Assembly (NCBI RefSeq): GCF_000243095.1
Contig: NZ_AHJE01000045.1
Location: forward strand, 36,831 to 100,830
Direction of reading: 5' to 3'
Origin: Cupriavidus basilensis OR16
GTDB lineage: Bacteria > Pseudomonadota > Gammaproteobacteria > Burkholderiales > Burkholderiaceae
DNA: 64,000 bases
A program made the translations under genes and the position numbers. The notes under the pieces were generated by a model. That model saw nothing but the letters and a program-made list of their open reading frames with translations. It was not told the DNA's origin and searched no databases. Every line of letters begins with the position of its first letter. The first letter of the stretch is position 1. This document shows positions 9,201 to 17,436 of this stretch, in pieces.

Positions 9201-9728
9201 TCACGAGGCCAGCGCGAGGACTCGGTTTACGCCGGTGGCCACGCGTGCGGCCTCCACGCCGTACACGTGGACGGAAATCGCCGTTTCGCCGCCAGCGTTG
9301 CCCAGCCGATGGACCTGGTCCAGGCCGTCCGTCCCGCTGCTGCCCGCGCCGACGGCGCGCGGCTGCCAGTGAAGCGGTGTGGCGCGCAGGCTCTGGCGGT
9401 CGCAGGCGTAGTAGTGCTCTTGGAGTTCCCCCTGAACCACCGTCAGCGCACACCAGGTGTGGTGCGCGTGCACCGGGCTGAACTGCCCGGCCTGCCACAC
9501 CAGCGCCACTACCGTATAGCGACCCTGCGGGTCGGCCTGCAGTACGTGGCGCGCATAGCGCTGCGGGTCCGGCTGGCACTGCGCTGGCGTTAGCCAGTTA
9601 CCGTCGGCGAAAGCCGCCTGCAAGGCGTGTTGCACCGCGCCGGGCAAACGATCCGGCGGCAAGGCCATTGCGGCGTCGATCACGCGGGTCAACGCGGCCA
9701 GATTGTCGGTTTCCAAAGTCAAGCACAT
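9201..9728 (-). CDS. Cysteine dioxygenase-like cupin (thiol dioxygenase family)
   Basis: A 175-aa cupin similar to cysteine or 3-mercaptopropionate dioxygenase. The iron-ligand region reads SPVHAHHTWCALTVVQG, with the His-x-His pair. The third ligand is probably the His in DQVHRLGN, followed by the family end motif AISVHVYG. These enzymes oxidise a thiol to a sulfinic acid with O2. The ATG at 9728 is preferred over an upstream frame without a ribosome site. It is the first gene of the cluster and is divergent from a LysR gene. Which thiol it uses cannot be read from the sequence. Confidence 0.8.
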   Translation of the reverse strand: MCLTLETDNLAALTRVIDAAMALPPDRLPGAVQHALQAAFADGNWLTPAQCQPDPQRYARHVLQADPQGRYTVVALVWQAGQFSPVHAHHTWCALTVVQGELQEHYYACDRQSLRATPLHWQPRAVGAGSSGTDGLDQVHRLGNAGGETAISVHVYGVEAARVATGVNRVLALAS

Positions 9729-9864
9729 AGGGGTTTTTCCCAGTAACAGTTCGTTTTTCACAAAATCTATGACACAAGGCATTGCAGGCGCTTAGTCTTT
9801 CACTTAGTGAAATGCAGAACAAACGAGATGTTTGGAAAACAGCTTTTGTAAAATACAAAACCTC

Positions 9865-10767
9865 ATGCACTACAGCCTGATAGACCTGAAACTGTTCGTG
9901 GCAGTGGCCGACGCCGGCAACGTGTCGCGAGGCGGCGCCACATGCTTCCTGGCGCCCTCGTCGGCCAGCCTGCGCATCAAGCAGTTGGAGCAAGCGCTGG
10001 GCACCCGGCTGTTCGTGCGGGAGGCGCGCGGCGTTTCACTGACACGCGCTGGCCAGGTCATGCTGGAGCACTGCCGCCGCTGCCTTGCCGAGCTGGAGCA
10101 GATGCACGCCAACCTGGCACCTTATGCCGAAGGTGTCCGGGCGCAGGTCACGATCTTTGCCAACAGCAGTGCGATCGCTTCGTTCTTGCCGGGGGATCTG
10201 CAGACCTTCCTGCGCGACTACCCGGAAGTACGTATCTCCCTGGACGAGCGTCTCAGCCACAACATCGTGGCCGCCGTGGCCGAAGGGCGGGCCGACGTCG
10301 GCGTAGTCACATGGGATGACGAGCATCCCGAACTCGTGTTCCTGCCGTACCGTCAGGATGAAGTCGTCATGGTGGTTCCTGAGGGTGACCCGCTGGCCGC
10401 GCGCCAGTCGGTAGCATTTTTGGACTGTCTGAGCCGTCCCTTTGTCAGCCTGCAAAGTGGGGCGGCCATTCATACCTTCATGGTGGGCAAGGCCGCAGCT
10501 CTGGGACACCACATGGACGTACGCATCCAGGTGTCCGGGTTCGCAGCGGTGGTGGCAATGGTGCGCTCGGGGGCGGGGGTCGGGATGGTGCCGCGCTCGG
10601 TGCTGCAGTCGATCAACTGCGACGGCGTGCGCGTCTTGGCGCTGCGCGAAAAGTGGGCGGTTCGGCCACTAAAGCTATGCACGCGGCGAAACGCGGCTGC
10701 TTCCGCAGCTTATGTGGGTGCCCTGCTGAGGCAGTTGGGCCAGCAGGCTGACGCTCCGGCGCAATAA
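9865..10767 (+). CDS. LysR family regulator of the adjacent cupin/URO-D/Bug cluster
   Basis: A 300-aa LysR protein (starting MHYSLIDLKLFVAVADAGN) with the helix-turn-helix LAPSSASLRIKQLEQALG and a full effector domain. The ATG at 9865 fits the family N-terminus better than the TTG at 9832. The 136-bp gap to the divergent cupin gene is AT-rich and includes tagtctttcacttagtga, likely the shared control region. By position it should sense the cluster's substrate or product. Confidence 0.9.
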   Translation: MHYSLIDLKLFVAVADAGNVSRGGATCFLAPSSASLRIKQLEQALGTRLFVREARGVSLTRAGQVMLEHCRRCLAELEQMHANLAPYAEGVRAQVTIFANSSAIASFLPGDLQTFLRDYPEVRISLDERLSHNIVAAVAEGRADVGVVTWDDEHPELVFLPYRQDEVVMVVPEGDPLAARQSVAFLDCLSRPFVSLQSGAAIHTFMVGKAAALGHHMDVRIQVSGFAAVVAMVRSGAGVGMVPRSVLQSINCDGVRVLALREKWAVRPLKLCTRRNAAASAAYVGALLRQLGQQADAPAQ

Positions 10768-10817
10768 GCTGCCCAGCCGCAGTATCTTCAGCAACTTAGG
10801 CCCGTGCTGGAACGCAT

Positions 10818-12404
10818 TTAGTGCGCCGCGAGATACGCTTTGGCGGCCGCAGTCTCGGGTCGCGCGCTGTCTGCATTCTTCGCGAGCGCAAGGAGTCGCC
10901 TGTAATAGTCGGTCGCTATCTCGCGCTGCCCGGCAGCTTCCGCTGCACGCGCCGCGCCATACAGCCCGCGATAGCGATTCGGATATTCCCGTAACGCCGA
11001 CTCGTATTCATGAAGGGCTTGGCCCGGCTTTCCTTCCTCGAACAACAAGTCGGCAAGCAACTCCCGCATCGGGCAGAGCCGGTTCTCCATAGCCACGTTC
11101 TTGATGCTGGCGTCCTCGCCGTCTGCGGCTGCTCGCATCAATTGCTCCGCCTGCGCGCGGTTGCCTTCGGCCAGCGCGATCCACGCCGCAACAGCGGTAA
11201 TCTCTTCTTCGGTTCGTCCTACCCAGTACGATTCATTCGCTCTCTCAAGGTCCTGGCGCAAACGCTTCATTGCGTCAATCTCCTGCCTTGCGCTGGTCGG
11301 ATCGCCGCTGCGCGCCATCCCGAGACCGCGCGCAAAGCGCGTGATCGAATCCGCGTACGCCCAGTTGTTCGAGGTGACGGGCAGAGCGGCGGCGCCCTTC
11401 CAGTCTGCGCGCTCAAGCGCATAGCGCGCCGGCATCGCCGCAACCGAGTTCTTGTTGCCCTTCAAGGTTGGCGGCTTCTCCAAGGCGTCGGCCACCCCCT
11501 GGTCGATCAAGGCACGTGCCTTCACGTCCTGCGACAACTGCAGACGCGCATAGACCACGAAGTCCAACGCGTGGTAGTAATCTGGCTGGACCTCAAGCGC
11601 ACTCAGGTTGGAGGTGATCGATTGCTCCCATCGCCCGAGCATCGTGTAGATGTGCGACGGCATGTGCCGCGCGTGTGGCGACGCGGGAGCAATAATGGCG
11701 TACTTGTTGGCCGCGGCGAGACCCTTTTCCGCAAGAGGCGGATAGTCGTAGGCATGGATCAGGTAATGCGCGGCGCCGGGATGCTGCGGGTTCTTCGCGA
11801 ACAGCCTCTCCAAAATCTCAGCGGACTTTCGCTGGTTGGCATAGGTTCGGTCCGTTGGTGGGGCGGCAGCCTGCAGGGAGAGCGCGTAGTAGATCCAGAC
11901 TTCGTCGTCCTCCGGATAGCGCTGCGTCATCCGTTGCATGGCGTCGGCGTAGGCCAAAAGCCTGGCGCCGAGGGGCACCTTGTCGTAGTCACGGTAATAC
12001 GCGCCGATCGCGTCGATCCAGTCACGCTCGCGTTGGGTCTTTGCCCCGACCGCACGAGCCTTGGCAAGCGCTTCCGACGCCTCCTGGGCATCGCGCTGCG
12101 GTGGCGGGCCTGCGAGGGAATTGCCCAACAGATTGACGGCGATCCCCCAGTCGGCGATCGCACAGCCCGGATCCTGGTCGATGACCGCCGCGAAGGTCTT
12201 GCCCGCCTCGGTGAACCAGAACGAGTGCAGCAGCGCGACGCCACGCTCGAACAGTGGCTGGACCTTCGGGTCGCACGAGGTTGGGAAGCTGACTTTGCCG
12301 AGCTGGCCGGTGCTTGCCTCGTGTCCATGTTCGTCGGCGAGCACCGAAGCCGATCCCAAGAGCAGCGCCGTGGCCACGATGCCGGCAACGTTCCGAGTGC
12401 GCAT
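10818..12404 (-). CDS. Secreted or periplasmic TPR-repeat protein
   Basis: A 528-aa protein with a signal peptide ending around ASVLADEHGHEAS, followed by tetratricopeptide-like helical pairs throughout. Recognisable stretches include HPGAAHYLIHAYDYPPLAEK and the C-terminal YRGLYGAARAAEAAGQ. Homologues are annotated only as TPR proteins, so it probably scaffolds a protein complex in the envelope. The ATG at 12404 has a GGAAGGA ribosome site and gives a clean signal peptide; a GTG at 12425 is less likely. It is a single-gene unit, 377 bp from the next gene. Confidence 0.85.
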   Translation of the reverse strand: MRTRNVAGIVATALLLGSASVLADEHGHEASTGQLGKVSFPTSCDPKVQPLFERGVALLHSFWFTEAGKTFAAVIDQDPGCAIADWGIAVNLLGNSLAGPPPQRDAQEASEALAKARAVGAKTQRERDWIDAIGAYYRDYDKVPLGARLLAYADAMQRMTQRYPEDDEVWIYYALSLQAAAPPTDRTYANQRKSAEILERLFAKNPQHPGAAHYLIHAYDYPPLAEKGLAAANKYAIIAPASPHARHMPSHIYTMLGRWEQSITSNLSALEVQPDYYHALDFVVYARLQLSQDVKARALIDQGVADALEKPPTLKGNKNSVAAMPARYALERADWKGAAALPVTSNNWAYADSITRFARGLGMARSGDPTSARQEIDAMKRLRQDLERANESYWVGRTEEEITAVAAWIALAEGNRAQAEQLMRAAADGEDASIKNVAMENRLCPMRELLADLLFEEGKPGQALHEYESALREYPNRYRGLYGAARAAEAAGQREIATDYYRRLLALAKNADSARPETAAAKAYLAAH

Positions 12405-12782
12405 GAGGATCCTTCCGATCGTCACGACGATAATCGATATTTTAGACGATTCATCTGAGCTGTCCCAGCGCTCGCAACTCGCGCGGAAAACGCAGGCAGC
12501 TTTGTTCCGTAGGCCTAAGTGTCAAGCGCACACCTGGCCGCGGAACGGCGAAAATGGGTCGGGAAGGGGCGACCGAGAGGCGAGCGGCAGCGGTCCCTTC
12601 CCGGCCACGAGCGGTCATAGCCGTAAAGCGCGAAATGTTCTCCATAGCTGTCGTTGGGGGCGTCTATTTCGGAAAAAAACGGTGCCCAATGCGGTGCCGA
12701 ATCCAGGATCGCCGCACGTACGCGAATTCTCGTCGACTAGCCTTTCTGAAGTTATCTCGAGCTTCGTCCCACAAAGGTCATA

Positions 12783-13241
12783 TTACGTACATGAGGATTC
12801 TGCGGCCTCGGCCAGCTCCGCCATTGCCTGCCTTACCGAACGAAGTTCTTCGTCACCCATGCGACGGGCGAGTTCCGCCTTGGCCCAATTCCACACCGGG
12901 AACGCATCGACCACGAGTCGACGCCCAGATGTCGTCAGCGCTAGCCGCTTTCCAGCGCGGCCACGTCCGCCTTCAGCGCGGACCAAATCTCGGCTCTCCA
13001 GATTCTGAACATTTCGGCTGAGGGTAGTCGGATCGACCCCAGCCCTATCCGCAAGCTCGACGAGCGTCGCCCCCTCGGTCGCACCGATCCCAACCAAGAG
13101 GCTAAATTGCTCGGCCGTCAGCCCGAGCGGCTTGAAGCAGGCATTGTAATATCGCGTGAGTGCACGCGCCGTTGCACGAGCCTGGAAGCCCGGACACTCC
13201 GCTGCGACACCCTTCAAAGATTCTGGATCAAAACCGTTCAC
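12783..13241 (-). CDS. MarR family regulator, copy 1
   Basis: A 152-aa MarR-type repressor with a winged helix (LTAEQFSLLVGIGATEGATL, then RAGVDPTTLSRNVQNLESR) and a C-terminal dimer helix. I take GTG at 13241 as start: it has AAGGAGGT at ideal spacing. A one-base difference just upstream (five C's here, four in copy 2) changes the upstream frame between the copies, so an upstream start is unlikely. It is divergent from the DUF1330 gene across 65 bp, the expected pair of repressor and target. It differs from copy 2 at two residues (Thr/Pro and Val/Ala). Confidence 0.9.
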   Translation of the reverse strand: MNGFDPESLKGVAAECPGFQARATARALTRYYNACFKPLGLTAEQFSLLVGIGATEGATLVELADRAGVDPTTLSRNVQNLESRDLVRAEGGRGRAGKRLALTTSGRRLVVDAFPVWNWAKAELARRMGDEELRSVRQAMAELAEAAESSCT

Positions 13242-13267
13242 GTCTACCTCCTTGACAACCCCCATCC

Positions 13268-13295
13268 TAGCATAATAGTGTATATGCATTATTAG
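13268..13295. promoter_or_regulatory. Divergent promoter/operator between marR and DUF1330 gene
   Basis: The 65-bp gap holds an AT-rich inverted repeat, ATAAT-agtgtatatgc-ATTAT, with overlapping -10-like sequences for both directions, followed by AGGAGGAGG before the DUF1330 ATG. Position and symmetry suit a MarR operator that controls both genes. The same sequence is kept in copy 2 (38035-38060). Confidence 0.5.
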
Positions 13296-13306
13296 GAGGA
13301 GGCAGA

Positions 13307-13600
13307 ATGCCGGCATACGTACACGTCAATCTACGCGTCATCGACTCCGCCAAGCAGGCCGCGCTCGCTCCGCGCTTTCAGGCGGCGCTAAAAGAGGCGG
13401 GCGGGCGGATTCTACATTTCGGTCCTGTAGCGCAGATTCTAGAAGGGGATGAGGTGCCGCTGCCGATGGCCGGCGTGTTTGAGTTTCCGACTCTCGCCCA
13501 AGCGCTAGCCTTCTACAATTCCGAGAGGTATGCGCCGATCAAGGCCGAACGTCAGGAAGCCCAGCAAGCGCGCATGTTCATAGTCGAAACGCACTCGTGA
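13307..13600 (+). CDS. DUF1330 family protein, copy 1
   Basis: A 97-aa protein of the DUF1330 (dimeric alpha-beta barrel) family. It shows the family order: an N-terminal strand YVHVNLRVIDS, a GGRILHFGPVAQILEGDE turn and the FEFPTLAQALAFYNSERY segment. The biochemical role is unknown. It has a strong ribosome site (AGGAGGAGG) and is divergent from its presumed MarR repressor. Copy 2 at 38071 differs by Gln/Arg and Thr/Met. Confidence 0.88.
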   Translation: MPAYVHVNLRVIDSAKQAALAPRFQAALKEAGGRILHFGPVAQILEGDEVPLPMAGVFEFPTLAQALAFYNSERYAPIKAERQEAQQARMFIVETHS

Positions 13601-13689
13601 GTGACCGCTTTCGGAAGGCGTGACGGTCCGGAATGGGTCGGCTACTGCCGGTCGCCCTTCGGTCACGACCGCCGCCTGTCGGCCAGAAG

Positions 13690-13776
13690 CTGCCGCCGAC
13701 GAGGACGCGCGTGTAGCTCATGGTCGTGGCTACGCCGGCATGCCCCAGTAGGACGCGACATTCGTACAGCGCTCGT
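13690..13776 (-). pseudogene. Remnant of a tyrosine recombinase C-terminus
   Basis: The minus strand reads ALYECRVLLGHAGVATTMSY followed by TRVLVGGS. This matches the last catalytic block of tyrosine recombinases of the integron-integrase type (LLGHxxVxTTMxYTHVL), including the His and the nucleophile Tyr. No other catalytic part is nearby. It lies 50 bp beyond the end of duplication copy 1 and is a small scar of a mobile element. Confidence 0.6.
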
Positions 13777-13930
13777 CTTCAAGTCGCTAGAACAACGGCG
13801 TGTGAACGAGCCTGCCGCAGAACGGAAGCAGCCGCTCAACGCTGACGATAACCTCCGCAGTTCGGGTCGGCCGCCGAGTAGAGCCCCCAGGCGAGTCTGA
13901 ACTTGACACCGTCGGTCCGAAATTTATAAT

Positions 13931-13948
13931 TGAGCGTTCAATCGCTCA
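13931..13948. promoter_or_regulatory. TetR operator 1, TGAGC-n8-GCTCA
   Basis: A perfect inverted repeat, TGAGCGttcaatCGCTCA, lies 16-33 bp before the tetR start codon inside an AT-rich promoter. The same half-sites with the same 8-bp spacing recur upstream of the aldehyde dehydrogenase gene, which identifies it as the likely autoregulatory operator. Confidence 0.7.
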
Positions 13949-13963
13949 TTTATATCTAAGTCC

Positions 13964-14533
13964 ATGGCCCGCCCTTTGAGCCCAGAGAAGCGCCTCGCCT
14001 TACTGCTGGCCGCAACGGAAATCGTTGCCGAACAAGGTGTGATGGCAACCACCGCAGGCATCGCGCGACGCGCTGGTGTAGCCGAGGGATCCCTCTTCAC
14101 ATATTTCGAGAACAAAGAAGGGCTATTCCAGGAGCTGTACCGCCATCTGAAGCGAAGCTTGGCTGACGTCATGATGCCAGACTACCCGCATCAAACCAGC
14201 GTGCAGTTGCGCATGCAACATGTATTCCAACGCTACGTGGGATGGGGGTTGGAGAACCCGACCATGAGATCTGCCGTTGCACGCTTGTCAGCATCGGGAG
14301 TCGTCCTCGAGGAGACTCAGAAGCAAGCGCTCGAGCCCTTTCGGGACGTGTATCAGATGATGGAAGATGCGATTCGCTCTAAGGCAGTAGTTAGCGCGCC
14401 GCCGGAGTTTGTCTGGGCGGTCATGGAGAGCATCGCTGACGCGACGATCGATTTTGTTGACAAGCGACCGCGGGACGCCGAACATCGACGAAATCTGGGC
14501 TTCATCACGGTTTGGAAGGCAATCAGCACTTAA
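13964..14533 (+). CDS. TetR family repressor of the aldehyde dehydrogenase operon
   Basis: A 189-aa TetR protein. The N-terminal helix-turn-helix is clear (IARRAGVAEGSLFTYFENKE), and a ligand-binding helical domain follows, with the tryptophan-rich VWAVMESIADATIDFVDK segment. It precedes the aldehyde dehydrogenase operon on the same strand, and its own promoter and the operon promoter share an inverted repeat. The ligand is unknown but may be an aldehyde or an aromatic acid. Confidence 0.92.
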   Translation: MARPLSPEKRLALLLAATEIVAEQGVMATTAGIARRAGVAEGSLFTYFENKEGLFQELYRHLKRSLADVMMPDYPHQTSVQLRMQHVFQRYVGWGLENPTMRSAVARLSASGVVLEETQKQALEPFRDVYQMMEDAIRSKAVVSAPPEFVWAVMESIADATIDFVDKRPRDAEHRRNLGFITVWKAIST

Positions 14534-14542
14534 AAAATTTCA

Positions 14543-14576
14543 GCTTTAAATGAGCGCGTACTTGCTCATTTAAAGC
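14543..14576. promoter_or_regulatory. TetR operator 2, GCTTTAAATGAGC-n8-GCTCATTTAAAGC
   Basis: A perfect 13-bp inverted repeat with an 8-bp spacer stands between tetR and the aldehyde dehydrogenase gene. Its core TGAGC-n8-GCTCA equals the site before tetR. It probably represses the downstream operon; it may also fold as a hairpin at the tetR 3' end, although no T-tract follows. Confidence 0.7.
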
Positions 14577-14659
14577 CGCGAAAGATAGGGCGCCGGCGCT
14601 CGGGCGCTCGTTTCTCCATGTTCGGTCGGCGACACCGGCGCATTTCAAAGGACACAATC

Positions 14660-16087
14660 ATGTCTACAACCCATCGGTCTATTACTACCCACTACATCAA
14701 CGGTGAATTCGTCGCGTCGCATGGACAAGACGTGATGGACATCATCAGCCCGACGACTGGCCAGCTCATCGGTCAGGCCACGCTGGGCGACGCAGTGGAT
14801 GCCAAGCGCGCCATCGAGGCAGCCAAGCAGGCCTTCGCGAGCTTTAGCCGAACGACGCCGCAAGGGCGAGCAGCACTGCTGCGCCGCCTGCACAACGCAG
14901 TGAACGCGCACGTCGACGAGCTGACGGAGGCCATGGTCCAAGAGTACGGGGGTGTCGTGGTGTTCGCCAAGCCGATCGTCGAGACTGGCGTGAACGCATT
15001 CCTCGCTGCTGAAAAGGGGATCGGAGAGATCCAGTGGACTGAGCAATGGAATACGACTTCGGTGACTATGGAACCGGTCGGTGTGGCGGGCCTCATTACG
15101 GCGTGGAACGCGAACTCCCTGTTCATTTGCCTGAAGCTTGCTTCCGCCGTCGCGGCGGGCTGCACCGTGGTTCTCAAGCCCAGCGAGATGAGCGCCATCC
15201 AGACCCGGGTGCTCGTCGAGGCAATCCACGAAGCCGGTCTTCCCAAGGGGGTCTTCAATGTGGTGACCGGAGCCGGCCAGACTGTAGGCGCCGAACTGGT
15301 GCAAAATCCCGACGTCGCGAAGATTTCCTTCACGGGTTCGGCGGCCGTCGGCCAAAGCATCATGCGAGACGGCGCCGCGACGATGAAGCGTGTGACGCTC
15401 GAACTGGGCGGGAAGTCGCCCACGGTTTTGCTTGACGACGCCAAGCTCGACCAGGCCATTCCCTCTGCGCTCATCATGGCCTTCCTGAACAGCGGCCAAG
15501 CCTGCGCCGCCGGCACTCGGCTGCTCGTGCCTCGGAGCCGCCTGGAAGAAGTGAAGAAGGCTATCCGCGAGACGATGCCAGGTTTTGCCGTCGGCGACCC
15601 CGCCGATCCCAAGACGGCAATTGGACCCATGGTCTCGCAAAAGCAGTACGAGCGGGTGCAGTCCTACATTCGCAAGGGCATTGAGGAAGGCGCCGAGCTG
15701 CTTGTCGGCGGAGAGGGGCACCCAGAGGGACTGGAAGCCGGTTTCTTCGTCAAGCCGACGGTATTCGTGAACGTGACGAACGACATGACGATTGCGCGAG
15801 AGGAGATCTTCGGCCCAGTGTTGAGCGTCATCAGCTACGACACCGACGAGGAAGCCGTTAACATCGCCAACGACTCACCGTATGGACTGCACGCCGCGGT
15901 CATTGGAGCCGACGAGGCCCGTGCACGTCGGATTGCCTCGCAACTGCGTACAGGCCGCGTCTGCATCAACAACATGGCCGATGACCCTGATGCGCCTTGG
16001 GGCGGATTCAAAGCCTCCGGCCTGGGCCGTGAATACGGCAAGTACGGCATCGAAGCTTTCATCGAGGCCAAGGCCATTCTCGGTTGA
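14660..16087 (+). CDS. NAD(P)-dependent aldehyde dehydrogenase
   Basis: A 475-aa enzyme of the ALDH superfamily oxidising an aldehyde to an acid. Visible landmarks are the cofactor motif FTGSAAVGQSI, the general-base Glu in LELGGKSP and the nucleophile Cys in NSGQACAAGTR, followed by EEIFGPVLSV near the C-terminus. The ATG at 14660 follows AAGGA; upstream codons run through the operator and were excluded. It is the first structural gene of a TetR-controlled unit with an epimerase-like and a SnoaL-like gene. The substrate cannot be assigned. Confidence 0.92.
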   Translation: MSTTHRSITTHYINGEFVASHGQDVMDIISPTTGQLIGQATLGDAVDAKRAIEAAKQAFASFSRTTPQGRAALLRRLHNAVNAHVDELTEAMVQEYGGVVVFAKPIVETGVNAFLAAEKGIGEIQWTEQWNTTSVTMEPVGVAGLITAWNANSLFICLKLASAVAAGCTVVLKPSEMSAIQTRVLVEAIHEAGLPKGVFNVVTGAGQTVGAELVQNPDVAKISFTGSAAVGQSIMRDGAATMKRVTLELGGKSPTVLLDDAKLDQAIPSALIMAFLNSGQACAAGTRLLVPRSRLEEVKKAIRETMPGFAVGDPADPKTAIGPMVSQKQYERVQSYIRKGIEEGAELLVGGEGHPEGLEAGFFVKPTVFVNVTNDMTIAREEIFGPVLSVISYDTDEEAVNIANDSPYGLHAAVIGADEARARRIASQLRTGRVCINNMADDPDAPWGGFKASGLGREYGKYGIEAFIEAKAILG

Positions 16088-16267
16088 CCCACGCGTGCAG
16101 ACGGGCATCCGCGGGCGCTCGCCTGTCGGCGACCCGTCTGCTGGCACGCAAGGTGTCGAATACCTCCATCATCTACGGCGACGCCGGCGGAAATGCCCCG
16201 GCATGGCCGGCCGAATGAATCCGATCAGCGACTGGCATTCGTCCAGCAAGAATCAAGGAGCACATCG

Positions 16268-16945
16268 ATGAATGTAGTTCTCTTCGGCGCCAGCGGCATG
16301 GTGGGCCAGGGCGTGTTGCGCGAGTGCCTGAAAGATCCATCAGTGCAAAGGGTCGTCTCCGTTGCCAGGACGCAGGTCGATCAGCAACACCCCAAGCTGG
16401 TCCAACTCGTGCAACGGGATCTCTTCGACCTGAAGCCGTTGGAAGCTCAACTCGGCGGACTGGATGCCTGCTTCTTTTGCCTGGGCGTGAGTTCGGCCGG
16501 CATGAGCGAGGAGCAGTACCGTCACCTCACCTACGACCTGACCGTGTCCGCTGCGGCAACGCTTCTGCGTCTCAACCCCGGGATGAGCTTCATATACGTG
16601 TCGGGCACGGGTACCGACAGTACCGAGCAGGGCAAGACCATGTGGGCCCGAGTGAAAGGTGCGACCGAGAACGCGCTGCTCCGGATGCCCTTCAAGGCTG
16701 CCTTCATGGTCAGACCCGGTGTCATCCTTCCGCTGGACGGCATCAAGTCCAAGACGCGCAGCTACCGGATGTTTTACGACGTGTTTGGCCCGCTGCTGAA
16801 ATTGGTCTTCCGGCTGCGGGCCGGCTCGATGACAACGACCGAGAAGCTTGGTCTGGCCATGCTGAACTTGGCGCGCCACGGAGGGGCAGAAGCCGTCCTC
16901 GATGGCGCCGCGATCAATGCCGCTGCGCGGCAGCCTGCAAACTGA
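16268..16945 (+). CDS. NAD(P)-binding Rossmann-fold (epimerase-like) protein
   Basis: A 225-aa atypical short-chain dehydrogenase/epimerase. The dinucleotide motif GASGMVGQGVL sits at residues 7-17, the strand CFFCLGVSS marks the second part of the fold, and the YVSGTGTDS segment holds the usual Ser/Thr active-site region without a classical YxxxK. A strong CAAGGAG site precedes the ATG. It lies 180 bp behind the aldehyde dehydrogenase gene and 25 bp before the SnoaL-like gene, probably in the same operon. Confidence 0.82.
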   Translation: MNVVLFGASGMVGQGVLRECLKDPSVQRVVSVARTQVDQQHPKLVQLVQRDLFDLKPLEAQLGGLDACFFCLGVSSAGMSEEQYRHLTYDLTVSAAATLLRLNPGMSFIYVSGTGTDSTEQGKTMWARVKGATENALLRMPFKAAFMVRPGVILPLDGIKSKTRSYRMFYDVFGPLLKLVFRLRAGSMTTTEKLGLAMLNLARHGGAEAVLDGAAINAAARQPAN

Positions 16946-16970
16946 TCCTCAATACCTGAAGGACACTGCC

Positions 16971-17436
16971 ATGGGAACTCACATGCCTATCTCGCTCGGT
17001 GAACTGGCCGACCGCCTGTCCATCCGCGAACTGGTCGACGCCTACGCAACCTGTGCGGATTACGCGCAATGCTGAAGGTCAGATGGCGCTCTTCACCGAA
17101 GACACGGTGTTCATCGTGTACATGGATAGTCGCGCTTCGGAGCCTTCTTACACGCTCCAGGGCCGCACGTCCCTGGCTCCGGTGTTCGACAACCTCAACA
17201 CGTATCAGGCAACGATGCACTTCAATGGCCAGAGCGCCGTGGAGCTGACGGGGGACCGGGCCACGGGATTGAGCTATTGCATTGCCCACCACGTATCGGT
17301 CGAAGACGGCAAGAGGACCTTGATGGTCGCCCACATCCGCTACCTGGACAGTTTCGTCAAGCAGGACGGCAAGTGGCTTTTCGCCGAACGCAAGCTGATG
17401 GTGGATTGGACGGAGACGCGGCCGATGGGTGCCTGA
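16971..17436 (+). pseudogene. SnoaL-like (NTF2 fold) protein with a 2-bp frameshift
   Basis: From the ATG at 16971 the frame reads LADRLSIRELVDAYATCADY and then hits TGA at about 17073. The continuation is in another frame (NAEGQMALFTEDTVF...) and ends at 17436. Both halves together match a SnoaL-like polyketide-cyclase/dehydratase fold protein of about 155 aa. The shift falls in tacgcgcaatgctg; adding back one GC dinucleotide (gcgcgc) restores D-Y-A-R-N-A-E-G. It is therefore a slippage mutation in a GC run or a sequencing error. The first gene half has a normal ribosome site. Confidence 0.75.

Larger units (their letters stand above)
12601..13640. repeat. Segmental duplication, copy 1 (MarR-DUF1330 cassette)
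   Basis: This 1,040-bp segment recurs in the same orientation at 37365-38404, beginning at ccggccacgagcggtcatag in both copies and ending after tccggaatgggtcg. Both copies hold a MarR gene, the intergenic operator and a DUF1330 gene. The coding parts are nearly identical (two residue changes in each protein), while the first 180 bp, downstream of marR, carry about twenty differences. Copy 2 abuts an IS91-type element; copy 1 is followed by an integrase remnant. Confidence 0.95.

Noticed and set aside
11010..12458. Plus-strand frame of 482 codons opposite the TPR gene
   Set aside because: Arg/Val/Gly-rich shadow of a well-supported minus-strand protein with signal peptide and TPR repeats.
14645..15721. 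Minus-strand frame opposite aldehyde dehydrogenase
   Set aside because: The dehydrogenase motifs on the plus strand are unmistakable; the opposite frame has no family features.
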